64,000 nucleotides of DNA from Salinilacustrithrix sp003476595 (GTDB lineage: Bacteria > Actinomycetota > Acidimicrobiia > Acidimicrobiales > Salinilacustritrichaceae): contig CAXAUZ010000005.1 in the NCBI GenBank assembly GCA_963972525.1, positions 131,579 to 195,578 on the forward strand, read 5' to 3'. This document shows, in pieces, positions 1 to 8,360 of the stretch (the stretch's first letter is position 1; the number at the start of each line of letters is the position of its first letter). The notes beneath the pieces are model-generated. The model searched no databases and had not been told where the DNA came from. It worked only from the letters and a program-made list of their open reading frames with translations. The position numbers and the translations under genes are program-made.

Positions 1-1478
1 ACACGACGCTCGACCTGGCCGACCAGCGCGCCGCGGAGGCCTCGGTCGCTGCCCACCTGGACGATCCGTCCGACCCGCAGGCCGCCCTGGTCGCCGTGGA
101 CCGCACCGGCGCAGTCCGCGCCTGGGTCGGCGGGCGCGACTTCGAGACCCTGCAGGTCGACCTCGCCGGTGGCGCCGGTGGCTCGGGTCGCCAGCCCGGC
201 TCGACGTTCAAGCCCGTGACCCTGGCTGCGAACTTCGAGGCGGGCAACGGTGCGGGCGAGCAGTACCCGGCGCCGGCGGAGATCACCCTCGACGTCGAGG
301 GTGGTCCGTGGACGGTCACCAACGCCGGCGGCCAGGACTACGGCGTCATCACGCTCGCCGAGGCCACCGTGAACTCGGTGAACACCGTGTACGCCCAGGC
401 GCTGACCAAGGTGGGGCCGCGAGCGGTCGCCGACCTCGCCCAGCGGCTCGGCATCCGCCGCGAGCTGGAGGCCGAGCCTTCGATCGCCCTCGGCACCGAG
501 GAGGTCAGCCCGCTCGAGATGGCCTCGCTCTACAGCACGCTCTCCCGGTCCGGCGTGCGCATCGACCCGTTCGTGATCACCGAGGTCGAGAACGGCGACG
601 GCCGCACGGTCTGGGACCCGGAGGGTCCGGAGGAGGAGGAAGCGGTCGAGCCCCGCATCGCCGACACGGTCAGCGCCGTGCTCGCCGAGACCCCTCGCAG
701 CGGCACCGCCCGCCGCGCCGCCCTCGACCGCCCGATGGCGGCCAAGACCGGCACGACCCAGAACAACGCCGATGCCTGGCTCGCCGGTTACACCCCGGAG
801 TACACCGCGATCGTCTGGGTCGGGAACCCCGAGGGCAACGACCCCATCCCGGACGTCGACGGCCAGGTCGTGCAGGGCGGCACCATCCCGGCGATGATCT
901 GGCACGACTTCATGGTCGAGGCCCTCGCCGACGTGCCGCCCACCGAGTTCCCCGAACCCGACCCGGAGCTGCTCAGCGACACCTCCCCGCCCATGGAGCT
1001 CACCGCCACGCCGAGCGTGGAGCCCGGCGACGCCGTCGACGTGATCGCCAACGGCTACCAGATGTGCCGGGCCGCCTGGTTCGTCGTGCTCGAGGGACCG
1101 ACTTCGGTGGTCGAGCAGGAGGTCCCCGAGGGGCAGGAGCCGCCTCCGCCCACCCCGGTGCTGGTCGAGAGCCAGCCCGACGTGGACTCCGATGAGGCGA
1201 CCCGACGGGCCAGCGTGCAGATGCCGGCCACCGCGGTGCCGGGCACCTACCAGGTCTCGGCCCGGTGCGACGCCGGCGCCGGTCCCCAGCAGCTCGGCCC
1301 GACCGCCACCGTCGAGGTGCGCCCGGATCCCTCTGCGACCACGACCACCTCCTCGACCACGACGTCCACCACGACGACGACCGAACCCGACGAGGAGCAG
1401 CAGTCGACCACGACGACGGCGCCCGAGGCGACGACCACGACCCAGGCGCCGCCCGGCCAGCAGGACGACGAGGGCTGA
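1..1478 (+). CDS. Class A penicillin-binding protein, C-terminal part (5' truncated by window edge)
   Basis: This is the transpeptidase half of a bifunctional peptidoglycan synthase; the N-terminal glycosyltransferase domain lies before the window. The open frame runs from base 3. The three serine-transpeptidase motifs are all present: STFK with its nucleophilic serine codon at 201, SVN at 375 and KTG at 744. After the catalytic domain there is a roughly 100-residue beta-type domain, then a Thr/Glu/Pro-rich tail that probably sits in the cell wall. The protein should act on the outer face of the membrane, cross-linking stem peptides. A tRNA gene follows 42 bases after the stop. The family is clear; which PBP1 paralogue it is cannot be told from this end. 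Confidence 0.93.
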   Translation, partial: TTLDLADQRAAEASVAAHLDDPSDPQAALVAVDRTGAVRAWVGGRDFETLQVDLAGGAGGSGRQPGSTFKPVTLAANFEAGNGAGEQYPAPAEITLDVEGGPWTVTNAGGQDYGVITLAEATVNSVNTVYAQALTKVGPRAVADLAQRLGIRRELEAEPSIALGTEEVSPLEMASLYSTLSRSGVRIDPFVITEVENGDGRTVWDPEGPEEEEAVEPRIADTVSAVLAETPRSGTARRAALDRPMAAKTGTTQNNADAWLAGYTPEYTAIVWVGNPEGNDPIPDVDGQVVQGGTIPAMIWHDFMVEALADVPPTEFPEPDPELLSDTSPPMELTATPSVEPGDAVDVIANGYQMCRAAWFVVLEGPTSVVEQEVPEGQEPPPPTPVLVESQPDVDSDEATRRASVQMPATAVPGTYQVSARCDAGAGPQQLGPTATVEVRPDPSATTTTSSTTTSTTTTTEPDEEQQSTTTTAPEATTTTQAPPGQQDDEG

Positions 1479-1500
1479 CGGCCGGGTCGGTCATCCGCCC

Positions 1501-1518
1501 GGGCGTAACGTGACGCCC
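1501..1518 (+). promoter_or_regulatory. Short inverted repeat with a -10-like box before tRNA-Leu
   Basis: GGGCGT (1501-1506) and ACGCCC (1513-1518) form a 6-bp hairpin with a 6-base loop. The same stretch contains TAACGT (1506-1511), which is well placed to act as the -10 box for the tRNA starting at 1521. It may end transcription of the penicillin-binding protein gene or serve as the tRNA promoter; the sequence does not decide. Confidence 0.35.
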
Positions 1519-1520
1519 GC

Positions 1521-1606
1521 GCCCGGGTGGCGGAACTGGCAGACGCAGGGGGCTTAAACCCCCCGGCCCGGCGACGGGCGTGCGGGTTCGAACCCCGCCC
1601 CGGGCA
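1521..1606 (+). tRNA. tRNA-Leu (anticodon UAA)
   Basis: The 86-base sequence folds as a class II (long variable arm) tRNA. The acceptor stem pairs GCCCGGG (1521-1527) with CCCGGGC (1599-1605), followed by discriminator A at 1606. The anticodon stem is five G:C pairs around the loop CUUAAAC, with anticodon UAA at 1555-1557. The T-arm has a GCGGG/CCCGC stem and the TTCGAAC loop. The long variable arm and discriminator A fit leucine. CCA is not encoded. No second copy of the 3' end lies in the window, so nothing suggests a nearby integrated element. Confidence 0.97.
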
Positions 1607-1942
1607 CCGCGACTCGGCACGTGCGGATCCGGTCGACCTGGGTGTCGATTGGTGTGATGCGCCACGTCGTAGCGACAACCACCGACGACGCCCGTGCGAT
1701 CGCCGGATCGCGGCGGTCGGCCAAGGTGTGGACCGATCGTGACGCAGCGGTTTGGATCCGCCCACACGTCCGATGATCCGGCGCATGCGTGGACGGATCG
1801 GGCCCGCCGGAGCGCTCGTTGCCCACACGTCGGACCGAGGAAAGCTGATCCCTCGCGGCGGGATCGTGCTCCATCCCGTTCCGGATCCAGAACCTGTGCC
1901 GCACCTCCACCACCCCCTGGTAGACGTCGTCGTCCGAGGACC
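1607..1942. other. Intergenic region with no recognisable gene
   Basis: About 335 bases between tRNA-Leu and the TetR gene. The open frames crossing it lack a plausible start, ribosome site or family resemblance. I see a small hairpin, GCGATC (1696-1701) with GATCGC (1706-1711), and two imperfect copies of CCCACACGTC. It may hold terminators for the tRNA and for the converging TetR gene. Confidence 0.5.
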
Positions 1943-2599
1943 CTACGCCCGCGGCGTGCGGCCCGAGGCGAGGCGCTCGAGGGCGCCGATGGTCATCTCG
2001 ACGTAGACCTCCTCGAGCTGGTCGCGCCGGTCCGCGCTCGGGCTCCGCCGCATCTGGGAGAGCAGGTTCTGGATGCCGGAGAACAGCACGCCGATGGCGG
2101 TGGCCGCGGTGGCGAGGTCGATGCCGAACTCCTCGGCGGCCAGGTCGGCGAAGTACCCTGAGGTCCGCCGGTCCCATCGGCGCTGCTGGCGGCGGGCGTC
2201 GTCGCTCGTGCGGGCGCTGCGCAGGGGAGCGAAGAACTGGCCGTGCTCGCCGGCCGCGTCGAGGCAGCTCCGGACGAAAGTGCGGAGCTTGGGCTCGAAG
2301 CCGGCGTCGGCTGCCTCGACCTGCCGGCGGATGCTGCGGTCGAGCGCGCTCGCCTCCCGCCGGTACAGCTCGAGGAGCAGGGCGTCCTTGTTCTCGAAGT
2401 GCTTGTAGACGAGGGCCCGCGTCACGTCGGCCCGCTCGGCGACCGCGCCCATGGTCACTGCGTCGGGGCCGGACTCGTTCACGACCGCCTTCGCCACGTC
2501 GAGCAGGGCCTGCCGGCGCTCGTCGGCGGACAGTCGCTCCGGTTCGGGTCCGGCGACCTCGGCAGCCACCGGCCCAGTGTGGCGCACGGGTGGTTGCAC
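1943..2599 (-). CDS. TetR/AcrR family transcriptional regulator
   Basis: A 218-residue protein (at the longest start) with an N-terminal helix-turn-helix of TetR type, roughly residues 25-70. It holds the typical run of an ADVTRALVYKHF-like recognition helix followed by 'KDALLLELYRRE'. The helical C-terminal half should bind a small ligand. The gene diverges from an amidohydrolase and two identical-arm palindromes lie between them, so it very likely represses both. The longest start (GTG at 2599) lies inside the first palindrome. A later GTG, at 2587 or 2569, is therefore more likely to be the true start. The ligand is unknown; an amide, ester or acyl compound handled by the neighbour is a guess. 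Confidence 0.88.
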   Translation of the reverse strand: MQPPVRHTGPVAAEVAGPEPERLSADERRQALLDVAKAVVNESGPDAVTMGAVAERADVTRALVYKHFENKDALLLELYRREASALDRSIRRQVEAADAGFEPKLRTFVRSCLDAAGEHGQFFAPLRSARTSDDARRQQRRWDRRTSGYFADLAAEEFGIDLATAATAIGVLFSGIQNLLSQMRRSPSADRRDQLEEVYVEMTIGALERLASGRTPRA

Positions 2600-2608
2600 T
2601 CTGCAACC
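2592..2608. promoter_or_regulatory. Operator 1, probable TetR site
   Basis: A perfect inverted repeat, GGTTGCA-CTC-TGCAACC. The 7-bp arms are identical to those of the second site 43 bp away (centre to centre). Both lie in the divergent gap between the TetR gene and the amidohydrolase. Only the 3-base centres differ, which is strong evidence for a dimeric repressor site. Confidence 0.8.
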
Positions 2609-2634
2609 GGCTGTGCTCTCCTGTCGGGACAGGC

Positions 2635-2651
2635 GGTTGCAAAGTGCAACC
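2635..2651. promoter_or_regulatory. Operator 2, probable TetR site
   Basis: A perfect inverted repeat, GGTTGCA-AAG-TGCAACC, with the same arms as operator 1. It ends 11 bases before the ribosome site of the amidohydrolase gene, so it would block that transcript. A separate small hairpin, CCTGTC-GG-GACAGG, lies between the two operators. Confidence 0.8.
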
Positions 2652-2670
2652 AGGACGGAACGGAGTGACG

Positions 2671-3831
2671 ATGACGTACGCAGGGGGACGAGCGATCCTC
2701 GACGCCGACAGCCACCTCATGGAGCTGCCCGGCTTCCTCGACCCCTACATCGAGCGCGACATGCTCGATCGGCTCAAGGGCCGGTCGATGGCGAAGCTGG
2801 CGCCGGTGCTCGACCGGGCGACCGGCGACGCCGAGGCCCGCAAGGTCGATGCCGGCGCGCGGGCACAGGCCGAGGAGCGGCTGCTGCTCGACAAGGGGTG
2901 GAACGCCATGGGCGCGTTCGATCCGGTGGAGCGCAGCCACGTCGTCGACCTGTTCGGGTTCCACGGCCAGCTCGTGTTCGCCACCTTCGCGTCGGCGATG
3001 TTCGTGGGCAAGGACCTCGACCTGCTGTACGCCGGGAGCGCCGCGCACAACCGAGCCGTGGCCGCCTTCTGCGCCGACGATCCCCGCCTGCTGCCCGTCG
3101 CGTACGTGCCCCTCCACGATCCCGACCGGGCGGTCACCCTGCTGCAGGAGGCCATCGAGCTCGGCAGCGGTGCCGTCCACGTGCCCTCCACCGCGGCGGG
3201 GGAGAGGTCGCCGACGCATCCGGACCTGGACCCGTTCTGGGCGCTGCTCGAGGGCAGCGGGGTGCCCTTCGTGCTCCACGTGGGCGGCGGCGGACGCCTG
3301 CTGGACCGCAGCTTCCACAACAACGGCCGCCCGGTCACGGACCACCTCGGCGGCGGCGAGAACATCCGCTCCAAGGACTTCCTCGCCATCGCCAACTCGC
3401 CGGCGCTGTTCCTCGGCACGCTCATCCTCGACGGCCTGTTCGACCAGTTCCCCGGTCTGCGGGGCGGCGTCATCGAGGAGGGGGCCAGCTGGGTCGTGTC
3501 CTGGATGCACCAGCTCGACTTCGCCCTGCGGGCCTTCCGGCGGACCGAGGCGCCGTTGCAGTCCCTCGCCCGCACGCCCTCCGAGTACGTGCACGAGCAC
3601 CTGCGGTTCGCCCCGTTCCCGGGGGAGCCGGTGGGCTGGATGATCGAGCAGGCGGGGGCCGACCTGTTCATGTTCTCCACCGACTACCCGCACCCCGAGG
3701 GCGGCCGGGATCCGCTGGCCAAGTTCGAAGACGCCATGCCTGAGGTGAGCGAGGCCGACAAGCACCGCTTCTACTACCAGAACATGGCCGACCTGCTCGG
3801 CCCGGCCCTGGTGCCCGCGCGATCGGGATGA
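2671..3831 (+). CDS. Amidohydrolase-2 family metal-dependent hydrolase
   Basis: A 386-residue TIM-barrel hydrolase of the amidohydrolase-2 type. The N-terminal metal motif DADSHLME is at about residue 12, 'FVLHVGG' is mid-protein, and the 'FSTDYPHPEGG' motif with its catalytic aspartate is near the C terminus. Such enzymes hydrolyse or decarboxylate carboxylated or amide substrates; the actual substrate cannot be read here. The ATG at 2671 was chosen because GGAG (2662-2665) sits 5 bases upstream. An in-frame GTG at 2665 is possible. Longer upstream readings run through the operators. The gene is probably de-repressed when the divergent TetR protein binds its ligand. Confidence 0.87.
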   Translation: MTYAGGRAILDADSHLMELPGFLDPYIERDMLDRLKGRSMAKLAPVLDRATGDAEARKVDAGARAQAEERLLLDKGWNAMGAFDPVERSHVVDLFGFHGQLVFATFASAMFVGKDLDLLYAGSAAHNRAVAAFCADDPRLLPVAYVPLHDPDRAVTLLQEAIELGSGAVHVPSTAAGERSPTHPDLDPFWALLEGSGVPFVLHVGGGGRLLDRSFHNNGRPVTDHLGGGENIRSKDFLAIANSPALFLGTLILDGLFDQFPGLRGGVIEEGASWVVSWMHQLDFALRAFRRTEAPLQSLARTPSEYVHEHLRFAPFPGEPVGWMIEQAGADLFMFSTDYPHPEGGRDPLAKFEDAMPEVSEADKHRFYYQNMADLLGPALVPARSG

Positions 3832-3914
3832 ACCGACTGACGACCTGCCGGGTTGGGTAGAAAAGCCGGACCTCCCGATGCGGGGGGCTCCAGCCACCAC
3901 CCGAACGGATCCGC

Positions 3915-4355
3915 ATGCCCAGACACCCGCAGCGGAGCGGTCATTCGACAGCGCCCTTCTCCGTGCGCTTCGGCGCGGACGTCAGCTCCGTCCCCGACTC
4001 CCGGCGCGGCTTCGTCCATTGGATGCGTGAGGCCGAGCTCGACCCCGAGACGATCGACGACCTCGAGGTGGTGTTCAGCGAGCTGGCGGCCAACGCCGTC
4101 GCGGCGTCCCCGGCGCCCACCGACCGCGTCCACGCCCGTGCCCAGATCGACGCGGGCATGCTCGTGCTCGAGGTGTCCAACCGGACGGAGGACCCCCAGC
4201 TGGTCCCGGCGACGCCCGATCTGGACGATCCGCTGCGGTCCAACGGCCGAGGCCTCCTGATCGCGAGGGCCTTCGTCGACAGCGTCGACGTCGAGCTGGA
4301 TGGAGACGACCGGCTGCTCGTGCGCTGCTGCCGGCGCCTCGGCCTGCTGCGCTGA
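3915..4355 (+). CDS. ATP-binding anti-sigma regulatory protein (RsbW-type HATPase)
   Basis: A 146-residue single-domain GHKL ATPase. The N box appears as ELAANAV (around residue 57) and the G2 box as NGRGLLIA near residue 112. Small free-standing proteins of this type usually act as serine kinases or anti-sigma factors that sequester a sigma factor or phosphorylate an anti-anti-sigma partner. No STAS-domain partner or sigma gene is next to it, so its target is elsewhere. The start ATG at 3915 gives a full-length domain. The following gene is unrelated and begins 67 bases later. Confidence 0.8.
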   Translation: MPRHPQRSGHSTAPFSVRFGADVSSVPDSRRGFVHWMREAELDPETIDDLEVVFSELAANAVAASPAPTDRVHARAQIDAGMLVLEVSNRTEDPQLVPATPDLDDPLRSNGRGLLIARAFVDSVDVELDGDDRLLVRCCRRLGLLR

Positions 4356-4422
4356 CTGCGGCCGGCCCGCGGGCGGGCACCTGGGGGCAGGAATGACGTG
4401 ATCGGAGCGGGAAGTCTCGCCC

Positions 4423-5910
4423 GTGGATCGCCGTCGCTTCCTCCTCCTGTCGCTGGCCGCCAGCGGCTCGCTCACCGTCGGCCGGGGCGCGCTCGCCCCG
4501 GCCTTCGCCGCGCCGGCCGAGCCCGGTGCCAGCCCGTTCGGCCCGCTGCTCGAGCCCGACGCCAACGGCCTCCGGCTGCCGGCCGGGTTCAGCTCCCGGG
4601 TGATCAAGCAGTTCGGCCTGCCCATCGGGCCGAGCGCGGAGCCGGCGATGCCGTTCCCCGACGGAGCCGCCACCTTCCCGACCGAAGACGGCGGTTGGAT
4701 CCTCGTGTCGAACTCGGAGAACCCGCCGCCCGTCGACGCCCCCGACGTCACCGGGCTGGGCATCACCGGCCTCGGCGGTGCCCAGGCCATCGTCTTCGCG
4801 CCGGACGGCACCATCGTCGACGCCTACCCCATCCTCACCGGCTCCCGATCGAACTGCGCCGGCGGGGCGACACCGTGGGGCACCTGGCTGTCGTGCGAGG
4901 AGGTCGACGACCCCGTGGACCCGGCGAGGTCGGGCAAGGTGTTCGAGTGCGACCCCACGGGGCAGCGCCCCGCGGTGGACCTGCCCGCTCTCGGCCGCTT
5001 CAAGCACGAGAACGCCACCGTGGATCCGGAGCGCCAGCACCTCTACCTCTCCGAGGACATCGACGACGGCTGCTTCTACCGCTTCACGCCCGCGCGCTAC
5101 CCCGATCTCCGCGAGGGTGTGCTCGAGGCGGCGAGCCTCGGGGACGACGGCACCGTCACCTGGCTCGAGGTGCCCGACCCGGCCTGCGACGGCGGGGTGC
5201 CGTGCCGCCGACAAGCATCGGCGACGCCGTTCGCAGGCGGTGAGGGCTGCGTCTACGACGACGGGATGGTCTTCCTCACCACCAAGGGCGACGACCGGGT
5301 CTGGTTGTACGACGTGGTGGCCGAGACCATGGTCGTGCTCTACGACGCCGGCGACTTCGACGAGCCGGTCCTCACCGGGGTGGACCACGTGATCGTGCAG
5401 CCGGGCACCGGCAACATCGTGGTGGCCGAGGACGGCGGCGACATGCAGGCGGTGATGATCCGCCGGGACGACTACGCCCTGTTCCCGATCCTGCAGATGA
5501 CCGGGCCCCAGCACGGCCAGCAGCTTCCTTCCCCGCTCGACCCCGTCCCGATCTACTCGGAGGTGTCCGGGTTGGCGTTCAACCCGGCCGGCGACCGCCT
5601 CTACTGCAACTCCCAGCGCGGCTTCGGCGGCGGGGTCACCTACGAGATCCAGGGTCCGTGGCTCGAGGCGCTGCAGCGCCCGACCGACGGTGCAGCCAGC
5701 GCGCCGACGTCGCTCCCGGTGCGACCCGATGCAGGCGGCGGAGGTCCGGACGGGACAGCCGGCACTCGCCCCGCGGCGGCAACGCTGCCGGCCACCGGTG
5801 GTGGGGGCGCGTCGGTCGTCGGGGTGGGAGCAGCCGCAGGTGCGGCCGGGCTCCTCGCCCTCCGCCGCCGGCTGGAGCGCCGCATGCCGGACGGGCTCCC
5901 ACCGACCTGA
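4423..5910 (+). CDS. PhoX-like (DUF839) secreted phosphatase-family protein with a sortase LPATG anchor
   Basis: A 495-residue protein that starts with a twin-arginine-type leader (DRRRF followed by a hydrophobic stretch and an AFAAPA cleavage region), so export by Tat is likely. The body matches the DUF839/PhoX beta-propeller family, whose known members are calcium- and iron-dependent alkaline phosphatases. Features include a 'SCEEVDDPVD' segment and an 'FKHENATVDPE' segment. The C terminus has LPATG at residues 455-459, a hydrophobic helix and an arginine-rich tail: a sortase anchor. The start is the GTG at 4423, directly before the arginine pair. Enzymatic activity is inferred from the family only. 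A covalently anchored PhoX-type protein is unusual. Confidence 0.8.
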   Translation: MDRRRFLLLSLAASGSLTVGRGALAPAFAAPAEPGASPFGPLLEPDANGLRLPAGFSSRVIKQFGLPIGPSAEPAMPFPDGAATFPTEDGGWILVSNSENPPPVDAPDVTGLGITGLGGAQAIVFAPDGTIVDAYPILTGSRSNCAGGATPWGTWLSCEEVDDPVDPARSGKVFECDPTGQRPAVDLPALGRFKHENATVDPERQHLYLSEDIDDGCFYRFTPARYPDLREGVLEAASLGDDGTVTWLEVPDPACDGGVPCRRQASATPFAGGEGCVYDDGMVFLTTKGDDRVWLYDVVAETMVVLYDAGDFDEPVLTGVDHVIVQPGTGNIVVAEDGGDMQAVMIRRDDYALFPILQMTGPQHGQQLPSPLDPVPIYSEVSGLAFNPAGDRLYCNSQRGFGGGVTYEIQGPWLEALQRPTDGAASAPTSLPVRPDAGGGGPDGTAGTRPAAATLPATGGGGASVVGVGAAAGAAGLLALRRRLERRMPDGLPPT

Positions 5911-5985
5911 GGATGCAATACGCTCCTGCGCGCCGGGCGCGCCGACCGGCGACCCCGTAGTCGACCGGCGCAGGAGGCGGTACCC

Positions 5986-7143
5986 GTGGGTCTGCTGGAC
6001 AAGCTCAAGGGCGAACTCGTCGACATCATCGAGTGGCTGGACGACAGCCGCTCGACGCTCGCGTGGCGGTTCCCCCGCTACCAGAACGAGATCAAGCACG
6101 GCGCCCAGCTGATCGTGCGCGAGGGCCAGCGGGCCGTGTTCGTGTACCGGGGCCAGATCGCCGACGTGTTCGACCCGGGCGCGTACGAGCTGGTCAGCGA
6201 GAACCTGCCGATCCTGTCCACGCTGCAGGGCTGGAAGCACGGCTTCGACAGCCCGTTCCGCTCCGAGGTGTACTTCCTCAACACCCGCCAGGTCACCGAC
6301 CTGCGGTGGGGCACCCCGCAGCCCGTCACCGTCCGGGACCCGGACTTCAAGATGGTGCAGGTGCGGGCCAACGGCCTCTGCGTCGTGCGCATCGCCGACG
6401 CCGAGATCTTCCTGCGCGAGGTCATCGGCACGGATTCCGCGGTGGAGGCCGAGGAGATCACCGAGCTGCTCCGGCGCGTGATCACGCTCGCCTTCAGCGA
6501 CATGATCATGGAGACCGGGCTCGGCGCCATCGACCTGCAGGGCCGCCAGGTCGAGCTGTCCGAGAAGCTGCGCGAGTTCGTGCAGGAACGGGTCGACGAC
6601 GAGTTCGGCCTCGAGATCACCTCGGTCACGATGAACATCTCGCTGCCCGACGAGATCACCCAGGCGATGACCCGGGGCGTCGCCCGAGGCGTCGAGGAGG
6701 GCGGCTACGCCCACAACGTCGGCGACATCGGCCGGTTGCAGCAGGTGCGGGCCGCCGATGCCATGCTCGCTGCCGCCGAGAACGAAGGCGGCGGGGTCAT
6801 GGGCGACGCCATGGGCATGGGCATGGGCATCGCCATGGCCGGCCAGATGGCGAACCAGTTCGGCGCTGCCACCGGGCAGGCGCAGGGCCAGGGCCAGGGC
6901 GGGGCCGCAGCACCGCCCCCGCTGCCCGGCCAGGCGCTGTTCCACGTCGAGGTCGACGGCCAGGCCACCGGGCCCTACAGCGTCCAGCAGCTCCAGGCCG
7001 GCGTCGCCGCCGGTCAGGTCAACGCGGCGACCCTCGTGTGGTCCACCGGCATGGCCGAGTGGAAGCAGGCCAGCCAGGTGCCTGCGCTCGCCCCGCTCTT
7101 CGCCACGCCGCCGCCCCCGCCGCCCCCGACCTCGAGCGAATGA
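5986..7143 (+). CDS. SPFH-domain protein with C-terminal GYF_2 domain
   Basis: A 385-residue protein of the virion-core/YdjI-like SPFH type. It has an N-terminal amphipathic segment, an SPFH domain over about residues 30-250, and a Gly/Met/Ala/Gln-rich linker (about 270-310) with short repeats of Met-Gly. A GYF_2 domain follows ('GPYSVQQLQAGV...' to residue about 370), then a proline run. The start is GTG at 5986 with AGGAGG 9 bases upstream. The stop overlaps the next start (ATGA). SPFH proteins form large oligomers at membranes. With the zinc-ribbon and membrane genes downstream, the operon looks like the Bacillus ydjGHI membrane-stress module, but the match is by architecture only. Confidence 0.82.
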   Translation: MGLLDKLKGELVDIIEWLDDSRSTLAWRFPRYQNEIKHGAQLIVREGQRAVFVYRGQIADVFDPGAYELVSENLPILSTLQGWKHGFDSPFRSEVYFLNTRQVTDLRWGTPQPVTVRDPDFKMVQVRANGLCVVRIADAEIFLREVIGTDSAVEAEEITELLRRVITLAFSDMIMETGLGAIDLQGRQVELSEKLREFVQERVDDEFGLEITSVTMNISLPDEITQAMTRGVARGVEEGGYAHNVGDIGRLQQVRAADAMLAAAENEGGGVMGDAMGMGMGIAMAGQMANQFGAATGQAQGQGQGGAAAPPPLPGQALFHVEVDGQATGPYSVQQLQAGVAAGQVNAATLVWSTGMAEWKQASQVPALAPLFATPPPPPPPTSSE

Positions 7144-8360
7144 CCCCGGAGCCGCCGCCCCTCCCCGAGGACACCGGGGCCGTGGTTCCGCCGCCGCCGG
7201 TCGGGCACGCCGAGGAGGTCGCCGAGCGGCTGCGCGAGCGCGCCCTGCTGCACCGCACCGAGCAGACCCGGACCTACCCGTGCCTGCAGTGCGGCGGTGA
7301 GCTCGAGTGGCACATCGGCAAGCAGCTGCTGGTGTGCCCGTTCTGCGGCAACGAGCAGGAGGTCGTGCTCGGCGAGGACGACGAGGTCGTCGAACAGGAC
7401 CTGCACGAGGCCATGGCCGCGCTCGACGCCGGTGCGCTCACCAAGACCGGGTTGCAGGTCGCCGACGAGAAGGAGGTCGTCTGCCAGAACTGCGGCGGCC
7501 ACACCACCTTCACCGGCACGCTCACCGCCACCCGCTGCCCGTACTGCGCCACCCCGATCCAGCGCGACGACGTCCACGACGCGCCGGCCCGCCTGGCCGT
7601 CGACGGCGTGCTGCCGTTCCAGGTCGACCGTCCGACGGCCGAGTCGGCCATCGGGGAGTGGATCAACAGCCGGTGGTTCGCCCCGAACGAGTTCAAGAAG
7701 TACGCCACCACCGGCGCGTTCAACAGCGTCTACTCCGCCTACTTCACCTACGACGCGTTCGCCACCACCCGCTACACCGGCCGTCGCGGCGACCACTACA
7801 CGGTCACGGTCGGGTCGGGGGAGAACCGGCGCACGGAGGTGCGCACGCGCTGGCGCTACGCGGCCGGCACGGTCCAGAACTCCTTCGACGACGTCCCCGT
7901 CCCCGCCAACGACGGGCTCGACCGCAAGCACGTCCAGGCCCTCGAGCCGTGGCCCACCGGCGACGCCCGGCCGTTCAGCGCCGAGTACCTCGCCGGTCAC
8001 CTGAGCCGCACCTACGACCACGACGTGGTCGAGTGCTTCGCCCCCGCCAAGGCCCGCATGGAGGACGTCATCCGGGACACGGTGCGGCGCGACATCGGCG
8101 GCGACGTCCAGCAGATCACCTCGATGGGCGTGCACTACGAAGGGCTGACCTACAAGCACCTGCTGCTCCCGGTCTGGCTGCTCACCGTCCTCTACGGGGG
8201 CAGCCCGTTCCAGGTGTTCATCAACGGGGTCACCGGCGAGGTGCAGGGCGAGCGCCCGTACAGCAAGGTCAAGATCGCACTCGCAGTCATCGCCGTCACC
8301 CTCCTGGCCCTGGCCGCCTGGTTCCTCTTCGGCTCGAGCGGGGAGGGAACCGCAGCGTGA
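7140..8360 (+). CDS. Zinc-ribbon membrane protein, YdjG-like partner of the SPFH protein
   Basis: A 406-residue protein. Two four-cysteine zinc ribbons lie at its N-terminal half: CLQCGGELEW with CPFCGNE, and CQNCGG with CPYCATP. A TFIIB-like label would be misleading. The middle is a beta-rich domain with many aromatic residues. The C terminus has one transmembrane helix (IALAVIAVTLLALAAWFLF). The ATG overlaps the stop of the SPFH gene, and the next gene overlaps its stop by four bases, so the three are translated together. It probably sits at the membrane and recruits or scaffolds the SPFH oligomer. Its biochemical role is not known. Confidence 0.75.
   Translation: MTPEPPPLPEDTGAVVPPPPVGHAEEVAERLRERALLHRTEQTRTYPCLQCGGELEWHIGKQLLVCPFCGNEQEVVLGEDDEVVEQDLHEAMAALDAGALTKTGLQVADEKEVVCQNCGGHTTFTGTLTATRCPYCATPIQRDDVHDAPARLAVDGVLPFQVDRPTAESAIGEWINSRWFAPNEFKKYATTGAFNSVYSAYFTYDAFATTRYTGRRGDHYTVTVGSGENRRTEVRTRWRYAAGTVQNSFDDVPVPANDGLDRKHVQALEPWPTGDARPFSAEYLAGHLSRTYDHDVVECFAPAKARMEDVIRDTVRRDIGGDVQQITSMGVHYEGLTYKHLLLPVWLLTVLYGGSPFQVFINGVTGEVQGERPYSKVKIALAVIAVTLLALAAWFLFGSSGEGTAA

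Noticed and set aside
1320..1460. ACGACG-rich stretch at the end of the penicillin-binding protein as a CRISPR or satellite repeat
   Set aside because: It encodes a Thr-rich wall-spanning tail, has no regular unit or spacers and stays in frame.
1521..1606. tRNA-Leu as an integration site for a mobile element
   Set aside because: No integrase, no repeated tRNA 3' end and no change in gene style are seen downstream.
1607..1942. Short open frames after tRNA-Leu as small genes
   Set aside because: No ribosome site, leaderless box or family resemblance supports any of them.
6800..6900. Met-Gly and Gln-Gly short repeats in the SPFH gene as a tandem DNA repeat
   Set aside because: Only a few units, in frame, within a flexible linker; ordinary low-complexity coding sequence.
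4075..6945. Very long minus-strand open frame (956 codons) opposite the PhoX and SPFH genes
   Set aside because: It is antisense to well-supported genes, low in complexity, and arises from GC-rich codon bias. Similar long antisense frames occur throughout.
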